Of a DNA stretch of 9,130 bases, positions 1-5,114 are shown in pieces (position 1 is the stretch's first letter; each line of letters starts with the position of its first letter). The translations under genes were made by a program, and so were the position numbers. Under the pieces are notes generated by a model. The model was not told where the DNA came from and did no database searches. It saw nothing but the letters and a program-made list of their open reading frames with translations. Source of the DNA: Rikenella sp. (GTDB taxonomy: Bacteria > Bacteroidota > Bacteroidia > Bacteroidales > Rikenellaceae); assembly GCA_029054535.1 (NCBI GenBank), contig JAIDFC010000184.1:1-9130 (forward strand). Reading direction: 5' to 3'.

Positions 1-79
1 GGCACTCGAAAACTGGAGCTTGCTCGGCAACATGCAAGAACTGCGCTCCCGCGCGGGGCCGCGTGCCCGCGGTGGGCGG

Positions 80-118
80 GCGATACTACGTATCGCTATA
101 CTGTTCTAAAAACAGTAT
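80..118. repeat. Two adjacent perfect hairpins
   Basis: Hairpin one is gcgatac-tac-gtatcgc (80-96, 7-bp stem, 3-nt loop). Hairpin two is atactgtt-ctaaa-aacagtat (98-118, 8-bp stem, 5-nt loop). They are separated by one base. No T-tract follows on either strand, so they are not classic intrinsic terminators. They could be a repetitive extragenic palindrome, a recombinase or mobile-element end, or an RNA processing or stabilising structure. Function unknown. Confidence 0.7.
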
Positions 119-142
119 CTGACCGCGCGCCGTGGTGCGAGT

Positions 143-172
143 GCGTTGGCGATACTGCGTATTACCAACCGC
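143..172. repeat. Imperfect hairpin sharing a motif with the 80-96 hairpin
   Basis: The stem pairs gcgttgg..atac with gtat..ccaaccgc around a tgc loop, with internal mismatches and a bulged C. Its core ggcgatactgcgtat (148-162) matches ggcgatactacgtat (79-93) at 14 of 15 positions. The motif is therefore repeated about 69 bp apart as well as being palindromic in each copy. Confidence 0.55.
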
Positions 173-232
173 ATGGTTCACAAAAAGAACACAGTACCTG
201 CCCGTCGTTAAAGACCGGATCCGAGGTAAAAT

Positions 233-1774
233 TTACAGATTGAAAATAGTGAGCATGGCGGCATGGTCGGACGGGAAGCGCACTCGGTGTGTGTCGATCA
301 TGCGCGACTCGCGCGGTAAGATTCCCGGTCCTTTGTAGAAGATGAAGTCGATCCGGTAGTAGAATCCGTTCTCTTCCGGCGTGTAAGCTGGCGACCACGT
401 TTTACACGGGTAGCGTTTCGGGTCCGGATATAACTTTCGGTACGAATCCGTAAAACCGGCCTGTTCCATCAATTGACTGGTCGGCCACGGTATCACATAG
501 CCTTCGTGTTCGTCGCGGGTCGATTCGACCCAGTCCAGGTGCGAGTCGATGTTGAAATCGCCCGAAACGAACGTCGGTACGTCGCCGGCAATGAATCCGA
601 TCGAGTCGGCTTCGTGGAGAATCTGTTGCAGCTCCGCCGCCCGCGTCGTCCATTCGCCCGCCACGATCGAGTCGACGCTTACCCGGTCCCGGAGCTGTTG
701 CCGCGTGTCCGGCAGGTAGTGCAACCAAAGATTGATATAGTTGATCGTCTGTGTTTTACTGATTTGGATCCGGGCGGCCGAGCAGTTGAACGGCCGGAAA
801 ATGTCGACCGCCTCGACGATCGGATAGCGGCTCAGAATCGAGAGGTTCGAGCTGTGGAGGTAGAGGCAGTAGCCCAGTTCGTCGGCAATTTTGGGCCCGG
901 AACCGTAGGTCTCGATCAGTCCGACGACTTCGGCTCCCGCGTCGCGGACGATGTCCGCCACTCGCCGAGGACCGGCTTCGGAACCGGTTTCATTGCCGCC
1001 GTGCCAGATGTTGAATCCCATAAGTTTCAGCTCTTTGCGCCGTTCGGGAAGGGTCTCGTTCCACCGGGCCAGCGGATAATAAGAGGTGTATAGACGGAAG
1101 AGGCTCTCGGGGGTGAGTTGGGTGTCGTACAAGGCCAATTCGTCGATCTGTCCGTTGAAAGCGGTCCATTCCGTCGAGTCGGCTCCGCCGATCCGCATCC
1201 GGCCGTGGCCGTTGAATCCGCCCATCTCGCGAAGGTTGTAGATCGCGACGTTTTTACCGTCGTAGTAGAAGCGCGCTTTGCCGTGCGGACCGTCGTAGGT
1301 CAGCGCGAGCAGGTGCCAACGGCCGTCGGCAAGGGGTTGCCGGGCGACGGTGGGTTCGTACCAGAGGCTGTGGCCGTTGTCGTCCGTAAAGCCGGCGTAC
1401 CACGACCCGTTGGCCGATGCGCCGATCGTAAAACCGCCGGCGTGGGCCGTTTTGTCGACGTTCGTAACGATTGCGGCTCCCGAGCCGTTCTGGACCTCCC
1501 CTTTCGGCACCCGGACCCACACGGCGATACTATATGTCGATCGATCCCGAACACTGAAGACGGTCGAATCGAGTTCCAGCGGCACGCGATAGGCGGCTGC
1601 GGCGGTCAGGTCCAACGCTGCGTTGTGCACGCCGTCGGCGTAGAGCGTGTAGCGGTTCCAGACCGATAGCGGAACGCCCGAAGATTGGCCGGCGTCGAAT
1701 CCGACGCTGCGCACGCCGCCCCGAACAGCCAGGGGCAAACAGAGGAGGGCGAGGTAAAAAAAGAGGTGTTTCAT
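233..1774 (-). CDS. Secreted LamG plus endonuclease/exonuclease/phosphatase (EEP) fold protein
   Basis: 513-residue protein. Residues 1-19 are a signal peptide (short basic start, hydrophobic core, likely cleavage near AVRG) with no lipobox Cys, so a periplasmic or secreted product is expected. Residues ~50-225 form a LamG/concanavalin-A-like jelly roll; visible motifs are YSIAVWVRVP (81-90), WHLLALTYDG (153-162), ARFYYDGK and FNGQIDELALYD. Residues ~248-513 form an EEP-fold catalytic domain: N255 (GFNIW), metal-ligand E288 (GLIET), H352 (LHYLP), D406 and N408 (SGDFN), D476 (RIDFIF) and the closing SDH triad at 502-504. All key residues appear intact, so it should be an active Mg2+-dependent phosphoesterase. 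The EEP fold covers DNase I-like nucleases, sphingomyelinases and inositol phosphatases, and the substrate cannot be told from sequence. LamG may bind carbohydrate or another surface ligand. It starts 177 bp downstream of the HU-CCDC81 stop codon, with a terminator-like palindrome between them, so it is probably a separate transcript. No clear Shine-Dalgarno precedes the ATG. Confidence 0.93.
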   Translation of the reverse strand: MKHLFFYLALLCLPLAVRGGVRSVGFDAGQSSGVPLSVWNRYTLYADGVHNAALDLTAAAAYRVPLELDSTVFSVRDRSTYSIAVWVRVPKGEVQNGSGAAIVTNVDKTAHAGGFTIGASANGSWYAGFTDDNGHSLWYEPTVARQPLADGRWHLLALTYDGPHGKARFYYDGKNVAIYNLREMGGFNGHGRMRIGGADSTEWTAFNGQIDELALYDTQLTPESLFRLYTSYYPLARWNETLPERRKELKLMGFNIWHGGNETGSEAGPRRVADIVRDAGAEVVGLIETYGSGPKIADELGYCLYLHSSNLSILSRYPIVEAVDIFRPFNCSAARIQISKTQTINYINLWLHYLPDTRQQLRDRVSVDSIVAGEWTTRAAELQQILHEADSIGFIAGDVPTFVSGDFNIDSHLDWVESTRDEHEGYVIPWPTSQLMEQAGFTDSYRKLYPDPKRYPCKTWSPAYTPEENGFYYRIDFIFYKGPGILPRESRMIDTHRVRFPSDHAAMLTIFNL

Positions 1775-1868
1775 GGGTTTCGAGTTGTTTCTTGGGAGTG
1801 GTGTGTTCGTTTCCGAATCGGGTAGGTAATCGTTTTTAATAGCGTGTAGGTGTGAGCGGTTATGAAAG

Positions 1869-1890
1869 AAGGGCGGAATTTTCCGCCCTT
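1869..1890 (-). terminator. Terminator-like palindrome after the HU-CCDC81 gene
   Basis: A perfect 10-bp inverted repeat, aagggcggaa-tt-ttccgccctt, lies about 60 bases past the stop codon of the minus-strand gene at 1952-3142. Read on the minus strand, the stem is followed by ctttcat, a weak T-tract, so termination is likely but not classic. It separates the two minus-strand genes. Confidence 0.65.
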
Positions 1891-1951
1891 CAAAAGTGCC
1901 TCGATCTTTGTGCAGCGTGCCCGGAAAGTGCGCAACCGCACGAAAATCGGC

Positions 1952-3142
1952 CTAAAAATCGCCCCCCGCTTCCTCCATCTGCGGCGCCATCACGGTATTC
2001 ATGAACTCCATGTCCATCTCCCCCTGCCCGGTATTGAGGAATCCGTAGATCATAATCGCAATCACCACCAATGCCGCGATAATCGCTACCACGAGCCAAA
2101 TGTCGGTTTTGGTTTTCGGTTGTCTCCGTCTGGCGGCATGAGGAGGCGTTCCCGGTCGTCGCGGAGCCTGTCCCGGTCTGCCCGGATGGTGTCCTCCGCC
2201 GACCTGCGGCTGTTGCATGCCCGGTCGTCCCCCCGGCCCGCCGCCCGGGCGTTGTGTCTGTCCTTGCGGCGCTATCCCGTTGCGCATACCGCCTTGCTGA
2301 GGTTGTTGCAAGGTTTGGCCTTGCATCTGTTGTTGCGGATGCGGCATCGGCTGCCCTCCCGGCCGCGGCTGTTGCATCGGTTGCTGACTCATCGTCGGCT
2401 GGATGCGTTGTTGCTGCGGCTGCATTCCCGGTTGTCCCAACCGTTGTTGTCCGATGGGCTGCGGTTGCGGCCGAGGCGGTTGCGGCGGCACAGGTGCCTG
2501 TTGCGGTCGTGCGAAAGCCGCTTGTTGTTGCATCGGTTGCGGCGGCATCATAGGCTGTTGCAGCGGTTGTTGCTGCATCGGTTGCGGCACCGGTCCCTGT
2601 ACCTGGATCGACTGCGGCCGGGTCATTATCGGCTGCACGACCGGCTGCTGTTGTTGCACGACCGGCTGCTGCTGTATAATCGGCTGCTGTTGTTGTACGA
2701 TCGGTTGTTGTTGTATAATCGGCTGCTGCTGCACAACCGGTTGCTGTTGTTGCACGACCGGTTGTTGCTGTTGCTGTATCGCCTGATTCTGCGCCGCGGT
2801 TTCCGTCGTCTCCGCCGCCGGCCGCTCTCCTTCCTTGAGCGTGATCGATCCGTTGGCGTCCGCCATCAACATCCCGATCCCTTCGATATAGTATTTGCCC
2901 GCCGAAGCCAGCGACTGTCGTAGATAAATGACAAATTCGGCGACCATGGCCCGCGCGTCTTCAGTCTCGACCCCGTACTCGCGCACGATGGCATTGGTAA
3001 CCACCCCGTCGTCCTTCCTCAGGAACGGACTGAATACCAGCGCTTCGCCCTCCGGCGTCTCTTTCTTGAGAAAGGCGCCGAAGTCCGGAACCACCACCCG
3101 ACGGTGTCGGACGATGAGTTGTTTCAACAGGTTGTTATCCAT
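1952..3142 (-). CDS. HU-CCDC81-type domain protein with Gln/Pro-rich linker and one transmembrane helix
   Basis: 396 residues from the ATG at 3140-3142. An in-frame TTG two codons upstream (3146-3148) is a less likely start. Residues 1-~105 match the HU-CCDC81 bacterial domain: VVVPDFGAF (16-24), FSPFLRKDDGVVTNAI (37-52) and GIGML (88-92). Residues ~117-320 are a low-complexity Gln/Pro/Met/Gly region that opens with repeats of the type QQQPVV. A basic stretch (RRRQPKTK) precedes one transmembrane helix at ~347-369, leaving a 25-residue tail with an acidic end. By the positive-inside rule, the HU domain and linker face the cytoplasm. Family knowledge: Bacteroidetes HU-CCDC81 proteins commonly end in a peptidoglycan-binding SPOR domain and are thought to tie cytoplasmic structures to the envelope. 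Here no SPOR domain is visible after the helix. The partner or ligand of the HU fold is unknown; DNA binding should not be assumed. Confidence 0.88.
   Translation of the reverse strand: MDNNLLKQLIVRHRRVVVPDFGAFLKKETPEGEALVFSPFLRKDDGVVTNAIVREYGVETEDARAMVAEFVIYLRQSLASAGKYYIEGIGMLMADANGSITLKEGERPAAETTETAAQNQAIQQQQQPVVQQQQPVVQQQPIIQQQPIVQQQQPIIQQQPVVQQQQPVVQPIMTRPQSIQVQGPVPQPMQQQPLQQPMMPPQPMQQQAAFARPQQAPVPPQPPRPQPQPIGQQRLGQPGMQPQQQRIQPTMSQQPMQQPRPGGQPMPHPQQQMQGQTLQQPQQGGMRNGIAPQGQTQRPGGGPGGRPGMQQPQVGGGHHPGRPGQAPRRPGTPPHAARRRQPKTKTDIWLVVAIIAALVVIAIMIYGFLNTGQGEMDMEFMNTVMAPQMEEAGGDF
2631..2779 (-). repeat. Imperfect tandem repeat coding for (PVV/PII/PIV)QQQ(Q) units
   Basis: About seven units of 18-21 bp lie inside the HU-CCDC81 gene. 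Each encodes three or four Gln followed by Pro and two of Val or Ile. On the plus strand the units read as alternating gttgttg/gctgctg blocks separated by short variable spacers. CAG/CAA-type tracts are prone to replication slippage, so linker length may vary between strains. Confidence 0.75.
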
Positions 3143-3164
3143 GGACAATATCTCTATTTGGCTC

Positions 3165-3196
3165 CAAGATTACGAAAAAAAAATGAAACTGCCAAT
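3165..3196 (-). promoter_or_regulatory. Candidate Bacteroidetes-type promoter for the HU-CCDC81 gene
   Basis: Minus-strand reading: TAATCTTG (3165-3172) differs by one base from the -7 consensus TAnnTTTG. A TTGG/ATTG element (3192-3196), one mismatch from the -33 box TTTG, lies 19-20 bp upstream. A T9 tract sits in the spacer. The start of transcription would fall roughly 15-20 bases before the ATG at 3142, giving a short leader. This is a pattern match only. Confidence 0.35.
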
Positions 3197-3309
3197 TTCC
3201 GGCGTGATTTTCGACTCGTAGGCCGTACGGATACGGCGGTTTACGATACGAACGGCGGAGGGTGTCGGTTTCGTGTGTAGGGGTGCCGGAGGGCGAAGCG
3301 CTACGGGGT

Positions 3310-3332
3310 GTTCGGCAAAAATGGTGCCGAAC
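3310..3332. repeat. Inverted repeat gttcggc/gccgaac
   Basis: A 7-bp perfect stem with a 9-base A-rich loop. It lies in the GC-rich half of the divergent intergenic region and has no T-run after it. Function unknown. Confidence 0.55.
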
Positions 3333-3378
3333 GGAATGGGCCTGGAAAAGGGGAGGGCTTTTCAGAAAAAAACGAGGA

Positions 3379-3399
3379 TCCGTTCGGCGGTCGAACGGA
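3379..3399. repeat. Inverted repeat tccgttcg/cgaacgga
   Basis: An 8-bp perfect stem with a 5-base loop (gcggt). It shares the gttcg/cgaac core with the hairpin at 3310-3332, so the two could pair alternatively if transcribed. No T-run follows. Confidence 0.6.
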
Positions 3400-3524
3400 G
3401 TGGCGGAGGTTCCGGAAAGGGTGTACGATCCCTCTATTATATACGTATAACGGGTCGCGAAAAGTCTTTTCAGCTCCTATCCGGAGTATGTAAAAGATTT
3501 TTATTCGCAAATCCGACCTTTATT

Positions 3525-3542
3525 TTTAATCGTTCGATTAAA
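3525..3542. promoter_or_regulatory. Palindrome copy 1, TTTAATCG-tt-CGATTAAA (possible operator)
   Basis: A perfect 8+2+8 inverted repeat followed by tgcaaa. A second, near-identical copy is at 3693-3710. Both lie in the AT-rich part of the region upstream of the fimbrial genes, which suits an operator for a dimeric regulator or a recombinase site. Confidence 0.55.
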
Positions 3543-3667
3543 TGCAAATAGCGTTACAAAAGTATGCAATGAAAACGGAACAACCAAATAAAAATTGTGT
3601 TAAATGACCTTTTTTCAGGTGAATACCGGAAGATTTTCATATGTCAAAAAGTGGTTTTTATCGCCCG

Positions 3668-3686
3668 ATTCCGAGCGCGTCGGAAT
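3668..3686. repeat. Hairpin attccga-gcgcg-tcggaat
   Basis: A 7-bp perfect stem with a 5-base GC loop in otherwise AT-rich DNA, directly before the second palindrome copy. It could be a structure in the 5' untranslated region of the fimbrial transcript. No T-tract follows immediately, so terminator function is doubtful. Confidence 0.5.
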
Positions 3687-3692
3687 ATCACT

Positions 3693-3710
3693 TTTAATCG
3701 AACGGTTAAA
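3693..3710. promoter_or_regulatory. Palindrome copy 2, TTTAATCG-aa-CGgTTAAA (possible operator)
   Basis: The same motif as at 3525-3542 with one stem mismatch, followed by tgaaaa. As a direct repeat the similarity extends over about 25 bp (ttttaatcg..cg.ttaaatg.aaa). As an inverted repeat 17 of 18 bases match. The copies start 168 bp apart, and this one ends 63 bp before the fimbrillin start codon. Confidence 0.55.
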
Positions 3711-3753
3711 TGAAAAGTGTGGATTTGTAATCTTTTGACTAATAGTAACTTGC

Positions 3754-3760
3754 AAGGAGG
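3754..3760 (+). promoter_or_regulatory. Strong Shine-Dalgarno aaggagg
   Basis: A full-consensus ribosome site 12 bases before the ATG at 3773. It stands out because the other genes in the window have weak or no such motif, as is usual in Bacteroidetes. It supports the chosen start and suggests high translation of the first fimbrial gene. Confidence 0.7.
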
Positions 3761-3772
3761 CAAAAAATAGGT

Positions 3773-5035
3773 ATGAACAAGCGGAGACGTTGTTTTTTGA
3801 TCGGAGCCTTGTTTTTGACAGTTGTGGGGTGTCAGCGGCGCCCCCTGGTGGGAGACGATCCGGCCGGGGAGAGTTGCGAGGTCCGATTCTCGGCCGGCAG
3901 CCTGAATATCGAGGCGACCGAAACCAAAGCTCCGGGCGACAAGGTCGCTCTGGAGGCGGGAAGTACCGTGCGCGTGGTGGCCTACCGGCGGACCGTGGCC
4001 GGACAGGCGCAGCCGGACCTCGCGCAGGATAAATGGATCGCGACGGCCACCTATAAGGTCCAGGCCGACGGAACCACTCTGGTGGCCTGCGAAGTGGACG
4101 ACGCGGGAGACGAGGTCGCAGCCCCGTCCGGAACGGTCAAAGGCATGGAGTTGAGCAATGGATCCTATGACTTTTACGCCTACTCCACCGCGCGCAAGAT
4201 CGAGGCCGACAACCGCACCGTGAAAGGGGTCGGACACGGCGAAGATTTTCTCGGCGCGTTTGTCGGGAGCCGCACGATCAACCGTTCGGCGTCCACTGTC
4301 CAGCTGGATTTCGAACACGAGTGCGCGAAGCTCACCTTCTCGGTCGTTCCGGCCGACGGGATGAGCTGCGACGACCTGTCGGTCTCGAAAGTGGCCCTGA
4401 AGAAGCTCGCCACCGCACCGGCGGCGGACTATACGATCGGCGGCGACCTCGCGGCCTCGGTCGGCGACGAGACGTCGACCGGCGAGATCACGGCCTTCGA
4501 TTACATCGACCAGACGGACAAGGGGATGGGTTCGATCGGATCGGGCATCTTCTTGCCGAAGAGCCTCGGGACCATTCCGGTCGAGTTTACGCTCACGGTC
4601 AACTCGATCGCCTATCTGTTGAAGGCCGAATTGCCGGCCCTGGCGCTCGCCAAAGGGAACAACTACACGTTCACGGCGCGCGTCAAAAAGGGGAGTGTCG
4701 AGCTGGTGCTGAACGTCCTCTCGTGGGATGCGGTGGACCAGCTTCTGCCGGACTTCGGCGGCGATAACGGCTCGATCGAGATCGGTAGCTGGGGCGGAAT
4801 CGACTGGAGCGGAGGCGTCGGCGGGAACGTGGATGAAAACCAGGTGCCGATCGAGGTCGGCAGTTGGACTTCGGTGGTGCAGAGCCTCGATTTTCTCGGC
4901 TCGAACGCCGGCGGAACGGTCGGCGGTTGGGGCGATGTCGGGAGCGATACCGACTTCTCGGAGGGGACGAACGGCAGCGGGGGCGTCGATAGTTGGACGC
5001 CGATCAATCCCGGCGAACAAGAGGTCGGGAAATAA
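3773..5035 (+). CDS. Fimbrillin-like lipoprotein with Trp-repeat C-terminal tail
   Basis: 420 residues. The start is set by a consensus ribosome site and a lipoprotein signal: basic MNKRRR, hydrophobic core, lipobox VVG-C20. The body (about 30-325) has the pattern of the Bacteroidetes fimbrillin/Mfa-like superfamily: early ATETKAP, a 'LDFEHECAKLTFSV' segment that matches the F.H..AKL motif, then GNNYTFTARVKKGSVEL and a closing LSWD strand. Such proteins are exported as lipoproteins and act as stalk, anchor or tip subunits of type V pili. After the expected final strand comes a Gly/Ser/acidic tail (~333-420) with four Trp-centred repeats at W340, W365, W386 and W408. This is first in a probable operon: the next gene begins 79 bp downstream on the same strand with no terminator visible between. 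First position and lack of a lectin module favour a structural or anchor role over an adhesin, but this is inference. Confidence 0.87.
   Translation: MNKRRRCFLIGALFLTVVGCQRRPLVGDDPAGESCEVRFSAGSLNIEATETKAPGDKVALEAGSTVRVVAYRRTVAGQAQPDLAQDKWIATATYKVQADGTTLVACEVDDAGDEVAAPSGTVKGMELSNGSYDFYAYSTARKIEADNRTVKGVGHGEDFLGAFVGSRTINRSASTVQLDFEHECAKLTFSVVPADGMSCDDLSVSKVALKKLATAPAADYTIGGDLAASVGDETSTGEITAFDYIDQTDKGMGSIGSGIFLPKSLGTIPVEFTLTVNSIAYLLKAELPALALAKGNNYTFTARVKKGSVELVLNVLSWDAVDQLLPDFGGDNGSIEIGSWGGIDWSGGVGGNVDENQVPIEVGSWTSVVQSLDFLGSNAGGTVGGWGDVGSDTDFSEGTNGSGGVDSWTPINPGEQEVGK
4769..5032 (+). repeat. Four degenerate ~23-residue repeats in the fimbrillin-like tail
   Basis: Each unit is centred on a (G/D)-S/G-W core preceded by a short beta-prone stretch: IEIGSWGG, IEVGSWTS, VGGWGDV and VDSWTPI. 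Trp codons are 340, 365, 386 and 408, so spacing is 25, 21 and 22 residues. Linkers are rich in Gly, Asn, Asp and Ser. I do not recognise this as a named domain. Confidence 0.65.
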
Positions 5036-5114
5036 TCGATACGGACGAAAGGCGTAGTCGAAACGGACTGAAATAACGGAAAAAGACAAAATAAGGAAAT
5101 AAATAACAGCAAAC

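Larger units (their letters stand above)
1..232. other. Intergenic region with clustered hairpins
   Basis: I see no supportable gene here. Two plus-strand frames are open from the left edge, one to a TAA at 107-109 and one to a TGA at 241-243. Neither translation resembles a known family, and the longer one runs into the 3' end of the minus-strand phosphatase-fold gene. The stretch is dominated by inverted repeats: 65-81 (gcccgc/gcgggc), 80-96, 98-118 and an imperfect one at 143-172. It lies downstream of the gene ending at 233, so it may take part in ending that transcript, but no hairpin is followed by a T-run on either strand. The C-terminus of a gene entering from the left cannot be excluded. 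Confidence 0.5.
3149..3772. other. Divergent intergenic region, hairpin-rich
   Basis: This stretch separates the minus-strand HU-CCDC81 gene from the plus-strand fimbrial genes and should hold both promoters. Small open frames at 3262-3450 and 3273-3551 overlap each other, show no family resemblance and have no good ribosome site, so I do not call them genes. The left half (to ~3420) is GC-rich with several inverted repeats: 3222-3237, 3310-3332 and 3379-3399. The right half (from ~3430) is AT-rich, as expected for a promoter region, and holds two copies of a TTTAATCG palindrome and a further hairpin at 3668-3686. I found no confident Bacteroidetes -33/-7 pair for the fimbrial gene. One weak candidate is TTTT-19 nt-TATTTTTA at 3498-3528, which overlaps the first palindrome. 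Confidence 0.6.

Noticed and set aside
1..243. Open plus-strand frame from the left edge to a TGA at 241-243
   Set aside because: The translation has no recognisable pattern, passes through several perfect hairpins and overlaps the end of the minus-strand phosphatase-fold gene. It is short enough to be open by chance in GC-rich DNA.
2631..2779. CRISPR-like array
   Set aside because: Short degenerate units inside a reading frame with no true spacers; explained by QQQPVV-type coding repeats.
2403..2786. 127-residue Cys-rich plus-strand frame resembling a metallothionein-like peptide
   Set aside because: The Cys runs come from reading antisense Gln-codon repeats in another frame (TGC/TGT); low-complexity artefact.
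1862..2923. 353-residue Arg/Leu-rich plus-strand frame
   Set aside because: It is the reverse reading of the Gln/Pro-rich part of the HU-CCDC81 gene (CAG/CAA become CTG/TTG) and has no domain.
3146..3148. TTG as start codon of the HU-CCDC81 gene
   Set aside because: An ATG two codons downstream is the more usual start and leaves the HU domain complete; nothing supports the TTG.
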